From NCBI RefSeq assembly GCF_901875635.1, contig NZ_CABFMN010000080.1, forward strand, positions 18,826-82,825: 64,000 nt of DNA. Direction: 5' to 3'. Under the pieces are notes generated by a model that worked only from the letters and a program-made list of their open reading frames with translations, did no database searches and was not told where the DNA came from. A program made the translations under genes and the position numbers. Shown one piece after another: positions 43,389 through 51,309 of the stretch. Positions within the stretch are counted from its first letter, which is position 1. Every line of letters starts with the position of its first letter. This DNA is from Xylophilus ampelinus (lineage in GTDB: Bacteria > Pseudomonadota > Gammaproteobacteria > Burkholderiales > Burkholderiaceae_C).

Positions 43389-43583
43389 CCGCCGAAGTTC
43401 GCAGTGGAGCCGAAGCTCGTGCGCAACTTCCAGATGTGGTTCGATGCTAAGCCGGCGACGATGTCGCGCAATGACCTTCGATTCGGACGCGACGGTAACC
43501 GAGCGAGTTGGTTTCCTTTAGGCTGGATCACTCTCGATGTCGCAGAGCACCTTCACAGCGGACCCGGTAGCGAAGGTTGGTAG
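43389..43583 (+). pseudogene. coding-like fragment, possible phage/plasmid primase remnant
   Basis: The frame directly following the XRE stop codon is open to a TAG at 43581-43583 and reads PPKFAVEPKLVRNFQMWF, then MSRNDLRFGRDGNRASW. The DLRFGRDG phrase resembles the entry strand of primase-helicase heads in phages and plasmids, but no start codon with a Shine-Dalgarno exists and the piece is too short to place firmly. It may be noise. Confidence 0.3.
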
Positions 43584-43598
43584 ATAGTCGGTCTCGGC
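43583..43598 (+). repeat. direct repeat, copy 1 (GATAGTCGGT-TCGGC)
   Basis: GATAGTCGGTCTCGGC recurs at 43729-43744 with a single mismatch (A for C). The two copies are 146 bases apart in the non-coding region before the recombinase gene. Confidence 0.6.
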
Positions 43599-43728
43599 AA
43601 CCAGCGCAGAAGGAAGTACAGAACGCGTCGCCGAGTGCCACGGCTAAGGCGCGCCGCCAGAGTCGAGATCGGGGCGTAAACACTTCCAACACAAGAAGTG
43701 CGGTTGTGTCTCAACCAGCCCCAGGTCG

Positions 43729-43744
43729 GATAGTCGGTATCGGC
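43729..43744 (+). repeat. direct repeat, copy 2
   Basis: GATAGTCGGTATCGGC, one mismatch from 43583-43598. It could be a recombinase-binding site or the duplicate left by an insertion. Confidence 0.6.
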
Positions 43745-43817
43745 CTAAGTTATGCTTCAGCGTCGGACATTAAGTGCCCGCTTCAGACTGACAGCCGTCG
43801 CTCGCCCGGGCAGCCAT

Positions 43818-43848
43818 GAACGACAGCTTCGACCAGCAGCGGTCGTTC
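43818..43848. repeat. inverted repeat GAACGAC-N17-GTCGTTC
   Basis: Two perfect 7-base arms at 43818-43824 and 43842-43848, about 100 bases upstream of the recombinase start. The spacing would suit paired binding of a recombinase or a leader hairpin. Confidence 0.5.
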
Positions 43849-43946
43849 GGTGCCTTGCAAGACATGATGCGGCCGACATGGTCACTCGTGGACAGCCGCA
43901 TCAGGAAGGAGCATCTTCATACCCATCCACTCGACGGGAGACCATC

Positions 43947-44570
43947 ATGGAAGCTGTTGCCCCCGTGGTAAACCGCGAACCTTGGAACAAGGGCAAGATC
44001 GTCGGTCAGAAGGCACCGCTCAAGCCCAAAGATATCTGGGCGCTGCGCGTACGCCTGCAGATGGAGCATCGAACACGAGAGCTCGCGCTGTTCAACCTCG
44101 GGATCGACAGCAAGCTGCGTGGATGTGACCTTGTGGCGCTTAGGGTTCGTGACGTCTGTCACGGGGACCAGGTCGCTTCGCGCGCTGTCGTCATGCAACA
44201 CAAGACGCAGCGTCCCGTGCAGTTCGAGATCACTGGAGCAACACGCGATGCGCTCCAGAAATGGATTACGGCAGTGGAGCTGAGGTCGGAAGACTTTCTG
44301 TTCCCCAGCGGGCTGCACCGCTCTCCTCATCTTGGCACCCGCCAGTACGCGAGGATTCTGGACCGCTGGGTCGAACAGCTGGGCCTGGATCCGGCGGACT
44401 ACGGGACGCACTCTGTGCGTCGCACCAAGGCAACGCTCATCTACCGCAGGACCAAGAATCTCCGCGCCGTGCAACTTCTTCTGGGCCATTCCAAGCTGGA
44501 GTCAACCGTGCGATATCTCGGCGTCGATGTAGACGACGCGCTCGAGATCTCCGAGCAAACCGAGATTTGA
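43947..44570 (+). CDS. short tyrosine recombinase/integrase
   Basis: The 207-residue protein is only the catalytic domain of a tyrosine recombinase. The first arginine is in LGIDSKLRGCDLVALRVRD, the HxxR box in GTHSVRRTKATLIYRR, the second histidine in LLLGHSKLESTVRYLG with the nucleophile tyrosine at the end. The N-terminal core-binding domain of classical integrases is missing, which is normal for this widespread short family (MEAVAPVVNREPWNKGKIVGQ opening). Such genes recur in Proteobacterial genomes near mobile DNA. Here it sits in a region of gene remnants and probably marks an old insertion. Confidence 0.9.
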   Translation: MEAVAPVVNREPWNKGKIVGQKAPLKPKDIWALRVRLQMEHRTRELALFNLGIDSKLRGCDLVALRVRDVCHGDQVASRAVVMQHKTQRPVQFEITGATRDALQKWITAVELRSEDFLFPSGLHRSPHLGTRQYARILDRWVEQLGLDPADYGTHSVRRTKATLIYRRTKNLRAVQLLLGHSKLESTVRYLGVDVDDALEISEQTEI

Positions 44571-45374
44571 AGGGTTCCTGGCCAGTGACGGTTGGCGCCG
44601 CATGGACGGGAACCCAGTTGCATCCGCCGATGCGGGGTAGAGAGCAGCATGTCTCGCTCGGTGCCAACCGCCACGCCGAGCGGCACAATGCGGCAGGCAA
44701 GAGGCGACGTTCGATTCCGCAGTTCAAAAGCTGTCTGGCTCCGCCCGCTCCGGGTCAGCGGTCGTGGCGATGGCCATGCTTAGGCAGACCGAAGCCGAAC
44801 CCCAAGACGTTTCGTGCTGGTCGATCCATCTCCTCGGCGCTCTGGATCGGCTCGCGCGGCCCAAGTTCCAGATCAGGCATCATCTCCTGCAAGGCCAGCA
44901 GGCCTTCGGCCCTCGCCACGTGGTAGGGCCGTGACCGAAGCCCTCCGTTCCAACGGTATAGCTGCGCTTCGGCGCGCTGCGCTCGTGCCCGATGGGTTGG
45001 GGGCGGCGACTCGCTGCACGCTATGGACATTGCGCAGTGGCATGGGATGCCGCGCACTGATCAAAGCGGCTCGCCATGCGCGCAACAGCAACGCCCGTAT
45101 GCGTCAGCCCGCAGCCCGCGGCACGGCAGTGATACTGCCCGCTTGCGCAACGGCCTGGAAGACGCGCAAGGTATGCAGCGAATGGCGGACTTGCTTCATG
45201 AGCCTGGCGATGATGCGTCAAGCATGCGCCATTGTGTTCGATGGACACGGTGCGGCGGCCGCCTCCCTAGGCCTTGATGCCGCCCTCGGCGATGAGCCTG
45301 CGATAGCGCTCCTGCATGGCGCCGGGGCAGGCCGGCCGGCACCTGACTGCGAGAATGGCTACCGGGACTTTCAG
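44571..45374. other. 800-base region without intact genes after the recombinase
   Basis: I see no complete gene. On the minus strand from about 44960 to 44758 a coding-like stretch reads AEGLLALQEMMPDLELGPRE and EEMDRPARNVLGFGFGLP, and near 45320-45268 another gives MQERYRRLIAEGGIKA then a stop, like the tail of a catabolic protein. Both are probably remnants. No repeats, tRNA or terminators were found. It continues the scar zone that starts at 43356. Confidence 0.5.
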
Positions 45375-45602
45375 CTAATCCAGCTTGAGCCCCTGCTTGG
45401 CAACGACGGCCTTGTAGACGGCCAACTCTGTCTGCAACTGCGCACTGAACTCGGCGGAGTTGTTGCCCACGACGAGCGAGCCCGTGCCTTCGATGCGCCT
45501 GCGCACCTCGGGCTTGTCCAGCGCCAGCCTGGCCGCGGCATGCACCTTCGTCACGACCTCCTCGGGTAGCCCCTTGGGACCGATGATTCCGTAGAAGGGC
45601 AT
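45375..45602 (-). pseudogene. C-terminal fragment of a Bug/TctC solute-binding protein
   Basis: Only the last 75 residues of a Bug protein remain: MPFYGIIGPKGLPEEVV, ARLALDKPEVRRRIEGTG and the end VYKAVVAKQGLKLD. The signal peptide and both lobes of the ligand site are missing. The breakpoint lies just upstream of the FadR-type gene, so the rest was probably removed when these sequences were brought together. No function expected. Confidence 0.8.
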
Positions 45603-45642
45603 TGCTCGGTAGTACCATAAGACCCTTTGCAAGTTGACCACC

Positions 45643-46425
45643 ATGGCCGAATTCGAATCCGTCAAGACCAAGCGTGTCAGTGACATCATTGGGGAGCAGA
45701 TCCGACGCAAGCTCGAGATGGGCGAACTCAAGCCCGGCGACAAGTTGCCTCCCGAGAGAGAACTGGCGGTCGAGATGGGGGTCGGTCGCAATGCCGTCAG
45801 GGAGGCCCTGCGCAGCCTTGAGATGTCAGGCGTGGTCATGCTGCAAAAGGGCCCCAAGGGCGGATCCTTCGTCAGCAACGGCGATTGGAGAACCCTGTCC
45901 AAAGGACTGAAGGACCTGCTGTTTCTGCGGGGTATCACGATCGAACAACTGACGCGCGCCCGTGTCCTGATCGAAACCGCCGTGACACAGGCCGCGTGCG
46001 AATCCGCCCTGGAAAGCGATCTGGTTGTTCTGGACAAGCAGTTGGACCAGGCGGAGGAAGCCTACAAGCGGCGCGACTATGACGCCAAGCTGGCCTACCT
46101 CGTGGAGTTCCACAACCTACTTGCGCAGTCCACCCACAATCCGGTTCTGGTCTTCGTCATGGCATCCATCATGGACCTGATGCACGAGTACGCAACGACC
46201 GTGGGTCCGGACAAGAACGACCTCTCGCTCAAGGCGTTGCGCCGCGTGACCACGGCGCTGCGCCAACGAGATGTGCTGGAGTCGCAGACAGCCATACAAG
46301 AACACCTGGAGCGCCTGCAGGAGCGCTACGTCCAGTACCAGGCGAATCTGCGCAGCAAAACCACTCGCGCCCGCGCAAAAAAAAAGGATGCGCCTGCAAA
46401 GGATGCGGCAACGCTCAGGGCTTGA
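45643..46425 (+). CDS. FadR-subfamily GntR regulator
   Basis: The protein of about 260 residues has a GntR winged helix (IGEQIRRKLEMGELKPGDKLPPERELA in parts, VGRNAVREALRSLEMSGVV) and an FCD sensor domain with the typical histidine segment LVEFHNLLAQSTHNP. The tail is lysine-rich. ATG 45643 is chosen over a TTG at 45634. It is divergent from nothing intact but lies at the head of the long leftward cluster, which ends convergent to it (11-base overlap with the next gene). It is the only regulator in the cluster and probably controls it. Confidence 0.92.
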   Translation: MAEFESVKTKRVSDIIGEQIRRKLEMGELKPGDKLPPERELAVEMGVGRNAVREALRSLEMSGVVMLQKGPKGGSFVSNGDWRTLSKGLKDLLFLRGITIEQLTRARVLIETAVTQAACESALESDLVVLDKQLDQAEEAYKRRDYDAKLAYLVEFHNLLAQSTHNPVLVFVMASIMDLMHEYATTVGPDKNDLSLKALRRVTTALRQRDVLESQTAIQEHLERLQERYVQYQANLRSKTTRARAKKKDAPAKDAATLRA

Positions 46426-47026
46426 GCAAACTCGCGCCGATCGCCTTCGCCTTGGCCTGCACCGACCGCAGCCATTCGGCGCGCTTGCGGTCCGTGGACG
46501 TTCTCAACGGGCCGAACGAAAACACGCGCACCGGCGCGATGCCTGCGGGCGCCAGAATGCCGGCCCGAACGAGCCGGTGGCCTGGCGCTCCCAGCAAGAA
46601 ACGGTACAGCAGCGGCGGCGTGTCCATGGTGACAAGCACATCCGCCGAACGGCCCTGCAGCAGGCGCTCCGGCATCAGCGATTCGGGCTTGAACCTAAAC
46701 GCGAAGTTGTCGCCGAACACGCGCTCGAAGAACCCCTTCATCCGTGCCGGCATCGCTCCCAGCCACGTGGGATAGATCAGCACGATGTGCCGGGCGTCCT
46801 TGATGCGCTCACGCGCCACCATGAGATCGTCCTCCAGCGGCCCCGGCCGCCCTTGAGGCGCGGCATCGAACGTCAGCGTTCCCAGACGCATGATTTCGAC
46901 CTCACAGCCGGCCTCGCGCAATCCACGCTCGTAGGCCTCGGCCAGGGCGCCGCCGAAGCTCTTGGCGTCGGGATGTCCAAGCACAATCAGGACGTGCGCA
47001 ACACGCGAATCACCTCCAGCGCTCAT
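46415..47026 (-). CDS. NAD(P)H quinone oxidoreductase-like flavodoxin-fold protein
   Basis: The 203-residue protein has the flavodoxin_2 fold: VAHVLIVLGHPDAKSFGGALAEAY at the FMN site, RIKDARHIVLIYPTWLGAMPARMKGFFERVF typical of DT-diaphorase/KefF-like proteins, then a GxxGxxR region. It would reduce quinones with NAD(P)H, consistent with the phenolic intermediates of the cluster. It is coupled to the flavoprotein upstream (ATGA) and its end overlaps the convergent FadR gene by 11 bases. Confidence 0.9.
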   Translation of the reverse strand: MSAGGDSRVAHVLIVLGHPDAKSFGGALAEAYERGLREAGCEVEIMRLGTLTFDAAPQGRPGPLEDDLMVARERIKDARHIVLIYPTWLGAMPARMKGFFERVFGDNFAFRFKPESLMPERLLQGRSADVLVTMDTPPLLYRFLLGAPGHRLVRAGILAPAGIAPVRVFSFGPLRTSTDRKRAEWLRSVQAKAKAIGASLLKP

Positions 47027-48444
47027 GCGCTCACCTTGGCATCGGCCAGTGCCGTGTCCGCCGCGACCCGCCCAAAGATGGCCGACTTGGACAACGAGGA
47101 GCCGCTCATGTAGCCGCTGCCGTGGAAGCCGCCGACCATCTCACCCGCAGCGTACAAGCCAGCGATGGGCTGGCCCGCCACGTCGATGACTTCCATGCCG
47201 CGCGTCACTTTCACGCCGCAGTAGGTGGCCAGGATCGCCGTGGTGCAGGGGTAAATGTAGAACGGCGCGCGCTCGATGGTCACCAGCTTGCCCCAGCCCT
47301 TGCCCAGCGTGGTGCGTCCGAACACGGTGTCGCCGCCGGCCGCGACGTCGCGGTTGTAGCGCTCCACGGTTTCGGTGAGCTGCGTCTCGTCCAGCCCGAC
47401 GGTGCGCGCCAGCGCCGCGATGTCGTCGGCGCGCTTTACCAGCCCCTTGCGGAAAGCGCTCTCGAAGTCCGTCGCGTTGGGCGCGGGGACCGACTGGTCC
47501 ATGATGCTCTGGTCCCAGACCTGGAAGCCCACGCCGCCCGGCTGGTCGAGGCACAGCTCGCCCAGAACTTTGTAGGAGATGGATTCGTCGGCGAAGCGCT
47601 GCGCGTTCTTGTTCACCGCGATGCCGCCGCGGTAGATGGCCAGGCGCAGCAACGCTTCATCCGCCTCGGGCGGCCGCTCTTCCGGGTAGTGGTTCAGCGA
47701 GATGCCGAAGGTCCCGTTGACATAAGGCATGTCGACGACGTCCGCGCCGAGCTTCCAGGCCAGCAACAGCCCGTCGCCGTCGTTGCCCTCGCCGCCCAGC
47801 CGCATGGCCCGGCTTATCTTCGGTGCGAACTTGCCGATCAGCTCGGCGTTGCGGGAAAAGCCGCCCGTGGCCAGCACGACGCCCGCCCCGCTGCGCACGC
47901 GGTGGAGCGCGCCGTCCCTGCTGAATTCGATCTCGTCGACCCGGCCTACATGCTGATGCAACGCGGTGATGGCAGCGTCGGGCACATAGCGGATTGAGCT
48001 GTTGGCTTGCACCGCGGCGTGCAGCGCATCCATCAGCTGGGACGGCTCGGTGGCATGCGTGCGAGGCACCCCCTGGTTCGAACTCAGCGTGACAGGGTGG
48101 AACACCACGCCGTGCGCGCGGAGCCATTCATAGGCCTCGGCCTGGTGCTCGATGTACAGTGATACCAACGCCGGGTCCGCCAGATTGCCGGAGGCTCGCA
48201 TGATGTCGGCCTCCATGTTCTGCGGCGAATCTTCGAAGCCCGCGTCGCGCTGCGCCTGCGTCCCCGCGAAGGCGAAGGAGCCGCTGCTGTGGGTGGTGCT
48301 GCCACCATAGCGACTGGTCTTCTCCAGCAGCATTACGCAAGCGCCGTGCTCAGCGGCCTGCAAGGCAGCGCAGTGCCCTGCCAGCCCGCCGCCGGCGACG
48401 ACGAGGTCGACCCGCTCGGGCAAAGGTGAGGTGTTCTTGTCCAT
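47023..48444 (-). CDS. FAD-dependent oxidoreductase, fumarate-reductase/ketosteroid-dehydrogenase type
   Basis: The 473-residue flavoprotein begins with VDLVVAGGGLAGHCAALQAAEHG for FAD, has the STTHSSGSFAFAG loop seen in FAD_binding_2 proteins, GVVLATGGFSRN, and a C-terminal GLYAAGEMVGGFHGSGYMSGSSL segment closing the flavin site. This family desaturates or reduces carbon-carbon bonds next to a carbonyl or carboxylate. No membrane or haem-binding part is present. It is one of two such genes in the cluster, so alicyclic desaturation steps are likely. Confidence 0.92.
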   Translation of the reverse strand: MDKNTSPLPERVDLVVAGGGLAGHCAALQAAEHGACVMLLEKTSRYGGSTTHSSGSFAFAGTQAQRDAGFEDSPQNMEADIMRASGNLADPALVSLYIEHQAEAYEWLRAHGVVFHPVTLSSNQGVPRTHATEPSQLMDALHAAVQANSSIRYVPDAAITALHQHVGRVDEIEFSRDGALHRVRSGAGVVLATGGFSRNAELIGKFAPKISRAMRLGGEGNDGDGLLLAWKLGADVVDMPYVNGTFGISLNHYPEERPPEADEALLRLAIYRGGIAVNKNAQRFADESISYKVLGELCLDQPGGVGFQVWDQSIMDQSVPAPNATDFESAFRKGLVKRADDIAALARTVGLDETQLTETVERYNRDVAAGGDTVFGRTTLGKGWGKLVTIERAPFYIYPCTTAILATYCGVKVTRGMEVIDVAGQPIAGLYAAGEMVGGFHGSGYMSGSSLSKSAIFGRVAADTALADAKVSA

Positions 48445-48492
48445 GGATGAGGAATAGATCGGTGAGATGGAAAGGGGTCGGTGGCGTGCGAC

Positions 48493-49476
48493 CTACTCTG
48501 GTTGCACGCCCGCCGCGCGGATCATTTCGGCATTTCGGGCGCTGTCCTCGCGGATCGCCGCGCTCAGTTCGGCCGGCGTGCTCGCAACGACGGCCAGGCC
48601 CTTGGACAACACCTGCGCTTCAGCGAACGCCTTGTCGCGCAGCACCGCGGCGACGTCGGCTTGGATCTTCTCGACCACCGCGCGTGGCGTGCCGGCCGGT
48701 GCGAAGAGGCCATACCAGATGAACGACAGCAGATATGGGAAGCCCTGCTCGGCCGTGGTCGGCACGTCGGGGAACTGCGGCAGCCGGTTGCGCCCCGCCA
48801 CTGCGAGCGCCTTGAGGCGGCCGGCGCGCAGCATCTCTCCGGACACACCGCCGCTGCCCACGCCGAGGTTCACCTCTTTGGCCACGGTGGCGAGCATGGC
48901 CGGTGCGATGCCCTTGTAGGGCACGTGCAGTAGATCGATGCCTTCGCGCTTGTTGAGGTACTCGTAGACCAGCTGCGGATGCGTGCCATTGCCGTAGGAG
49001 GCGAAGGACAGCGCCTTGGGTTGGCTGCGCGCCAGGGCCACCAGTTCCCGCAGATCCTTCGCCGGCACGGAAGGGTGCGCCAGCAGCAGGTTGTCGCCCC
49101 GCACCATCATCGTGATCGGCTCGAAGCTGCGGTCCGGATCGTAGGGAAGACTCTTGTACAGGTACCGGTTCGAGGTGAACGTGGGATCGACGGAAGCCAG
49201 CAGCGTATAGCCGTCCGGCGCCGCGTGCGTCACCGTCTCGGCACCCAACAGGCCCGAGGCGCCCGCCCGGTTGTCCACGACGACGGGCTGACCCCACTTG
49301 GCCTGCAGTTCCTTGCCGACGGCGCGGATCAGGATGTCGATGCCGCCGCCCGGGGCGTAGGGCACCACCACGCGCACGGGCTTGTCGGGGAAGCTTCCAC
49401 CAGGTTGAGCCGCCGCTCCGGATGCGGCTGCGAGCATTGCGCAGCCCACGGCTGCAAAAAGAATGCGTCTCTTCAT
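48493..49476 (-). CDS. Bug/TctC-family periplasmic solute-binding protein
   Basis: The 327-residue receptor has a signal peptide (MKRRILFAAVGCAMLAAASG, cleaved after AAAQ) and Bug motifs VRVVVPYAPGGGID, VDNRAGASGLLG, LSFASYGNGTHPQL and HVPYKGIAPAML. The ligand loop ASYGNGTHPQL deviates mildly from the common SSGNGT. It is the first of three intact receptors in the cluster and lies directly downstream of the gentisate-type dioxygenase gene. Confidence 0.95.
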   Translation of the reverse strand: MKRRILFAAVGCAMLAAASGAAAQPGGSFPDKPVRVVVPYAPGGGIDILIRAVGKELQAKWGQPVVVDNRAGASGLLGAETVTHAAPDGYTLLASVDPTFTSNRYLYKSLPYDPDRSFEPITMMVRGDNLLLAHPSVPAKDLRELVALARSQPKALSFASYGNGTHPQLVYEYLNKREGIDLLHVPYKGIAPAMLATVAKEVNLGVGSGGVSGEMLRAGRLKALAVAGRNRLPQFPDVPTTAEQGFPYLLSFIWYGLFAPAGTPRAVVEKIQADVAAVLRDKAFAEAQVLSKGLAVVASTPAELSAAIREDSARNAEMIRAAGVQPE

Positions 49477-49495
49477 GATGTGCTCCTTGATTCGT

Positions 49496-50488
49496 TCAGG
49501 CCGCTTCGGCTCGGAACCAGGACAGCTTGCGCAGCAACGGCTCATCCGACATGGCAATCACCAGCGACCTGCTGGTGGCCTCATGGCGGTGCGCCAGCCA
49601 GGCCGGCACGGCCAGCACATCGCCCGCACTCCAGGCGAAGGTGCGATCGCCGATGGTGGAGCGGCCCTCGCCCTCCACCACAACGAGGACGCGGCTGGCC
49701 GTGCTGCGCGGCGGCTTCCACGCGGCACCCTTTCCCAAAGCCAGCGCCGTGCGGTCGAAGGTATCGAGCGTTGGCGGCCCCAGTTCCATGGCGCGCACGC
49801 CCGGTGCCACTTCCTGCTGCGCGGCCAGTCTCGGCGCGTAGTCGGCGTAGGCGAAGCGCATCGGTGACGAGGCGGCGATGTTCGGCGCCGCCTCGTTCAC
49901 GTCCGGATGGTGTTCGAAGAACATCGGTCCCAGCAGCTGAACCGTGGGCGCATCCAGGATGTCGATCCAGTAGGCGTCGTCAGGGCCGTCGTTGGCGTGC
50001 CCGTGGTACATCCAATTGGGCGTGAGCAGCACATCGCCCCGGCTCATGGGGACCCGCTGGCCCTCGACGACGGTGAAGCAGTCGCGGCCTACTTCCACCA
50101 CCACGCGCATGGCGTTGGGCGTATGGCGGTGGCTGCGCGCCTTTTCACCGCCCTTGACCATCTGATAGGCCGCCACGAGCGTCGTGACCGTGGGGTAGTC
50201 GTTGCCCGGGATCGGATTGGCCAGGATCAGGTTGCGCCGCTCGGCCCACTCGGTATCCACCAGCCGGCCCGCCGCGTCCAGCGCCGCACGCGCTTCGGCA
50301 TAGCGCCAGTGCGCCGGCACATAGCGCTGCCTCGGCTCGGGATAGAGCGAAGGTGTCGGCTTGGCCCAGCCGTTCTTCATCTGAACCCGGTCGAGCAGTT
50401 CGTACAGCTGCGGCAGATCCTTCGTCCGCGCGAAGGCCTGGAGGTCCGGCCGGGTGGACTGCGCGATGGCTTCGGCGGTGGCCGCCAT
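49496..50488 (-). CDS. gentisate 1,2-dioxygenase-like bicupin
   Basis: The 330-residue protein is a two-cupin ring-cleavage dioxygenase. The N-terminal cupin has H120 and H122 in ARSHRHTPNAMR, then H162 and H164 in NWMYHGHAN, giving the Fe(II) site; the second cupin (VVVEGEGRSTIGDRTFAWSAGDV in parts) has lost most ligands, as usual. The family opens gentisate, salicylate or hydroxynaphthoate without a catechol. Start ATG 50488 overlaps the hydrolase stop (TGATG). Next to a fumarylpyruvate-hydrolase-like gene and a flavin hydroxylase, a gentisate-type route is the best reading. Confidence 0.92.
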   Translation of the reverse strand: MAATAEAIAQSTRPDLQAFARTKDLPQLYELLDRVQMKNGWAKPTPSLYPEPRQRYVPAHWRYAEARAALDAAGRLVDTEWAERRNLILANPIPGNDYPTVTTLVAAYQMVKGGEKARSHRHTPNAMRVVVEVGRDCFTVVEGQRVPMSRGDVLLTPNWMYHGHANDGPDDAYWIDILDAPTVQLLGPMFFEHHPDVNEAAPNIAASSPMRFAYADYAPRLAAQQEVAPGVRAMELGPPTLDTFDRTALALGKGAAWKPPRSTASRVLVVVEGEGRSTIGDRTFAWSAGDVLAVPAWLAHRHEATSRSLVIAMSDEPLLRKLSWFRAEAA

Positions 50489-51309
50489 CACCGCACCTCT
50501 AGCGTCATCTCGCCGACCTGCTCGATCGCGATGCGCAGGCGATCACCGCGCTGCACGGGCCCCACCCCCTCGGGCGTGCCCGTCGCGATGATGTCGCCGG
50601 GGTACAGCGTCGCCACCCGCGAGGCGAGTTCGATCATGCCGGGGATGTCCACGATCAGGTCGCGCGTGTTCGCGTTCTGGCGCAGCTCGTCGTTGATCCA
50701 CAGCTTGGCCTGCAGGTGGCTAGGGTCATCGACCTCGTCAGCCGTCACGATCCAGGGCCCGAACGGGCAGAAGGTGTCGTAGGACTTGCGCATCACGCGC
50801 TCCTCCTTGCCCCGCACAACCATGTCGACCAGGCAGGCGTAGCCGAAGATGCAGTCCATCGCCTGTTCGCGTGGCACGTTCTTGACGGTCTTGCCGATCA
50901 CGATGCCCAGCTCGCATTCGTGGTGGATCTCGCGGCCCGGCAGGTCGGGCAGCACGATCGGGTCGCTGGGGCCCGACAGCGAGGAATTGGCCTTGAGGAA
51001 GAAGCCGTTCAGATCGGCGCGGTTGACTGACTTCATCTCCTCGCCGTGCTTGACGTAGTTGACCGGATAGGCCAATAGCTTGTTGGGCCAGAGGATGGGC
51101 ACCTCCAGCCGCAGCGAGGCGAAGTCCACGGGCCGCGTCTTCGGGTGCTTCTCCAGCCCTGGCGCGCGCTGCGCGAAGTCGGCGATGAACTGGACCATCT
51201 GTACCGGCGGCCAGGCCTGGATATCCACGCCCAATGCCTCGGTGACGTCGTAGTAGCGGTCTTCGATGCCCAGGCCGATGCGGCCGCCGTCAAACCGAAA
51301 GAGCTTCAT
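50488..51309 (-). CDS. fumarylacetoacetate hydrolase family protein (fumarylpyruvate hydrolase-like)
   Basis: The 273-residue hydrolase has the metal ligands of the FAH fold in REIHHECELGIVIGK (E131, E133) and D160 in YACLVDMVVRG, and the terminal TGTPEGVGPVQRGD loop. It would hydrolyse the ring-cleavage product of gentisate (maleyl- or fumarylpyruvate). An oxaloacetate-tautomerase-type role is the family alternative. It overlaps the start region of the upstream monooxygenase gene by 20 bases and the dioxygenase start by one base, a tight operon. Confidence 0.92.
   Translation of the reverse strand: MKLFRFDGGRIGLGIEDRYYDVTEALGVDIQAWPPVQMVQFIADFAQRAPGLEKHPKTRPVDFASLRLEVPILWPNKLLAYPVNYVKHGEEMKSVNRADLNGFFLKANSSLSGPSDPIVLPDLPGREIHHECELGIVIGKTVKNVPREQAMDCIFGYACLVDMVVRGKEERVMRKSYDTFCPFGPWIVTADEVDDPSHLQAKLWINDELRQNANTRDLIVDIPGMIELASRVATLYPGDIIATGTPEGVGPVQRGDRLRIAIEQVGEMTLEVR

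Larger units (their letters stand above)
43356..43946. other. 590-base scar region upstream of the tyrosine recombinase
   Basis: No complete gene is present. A 64-codon coding-like fragment (43389-43580), a pair of 16-base direct repeats, a 7-base inverted repeat, and a short leader ending in the recombinase start lie here. Composition is less GC-biased than neighbouring genes. It reads as debris from earlier insertions. Confidence 0.6.

Noticed and set aside
45021-45277. short open frames on both strands in the scar zone
   Set aside because: No start signals, no motifs and composition expected by chance.
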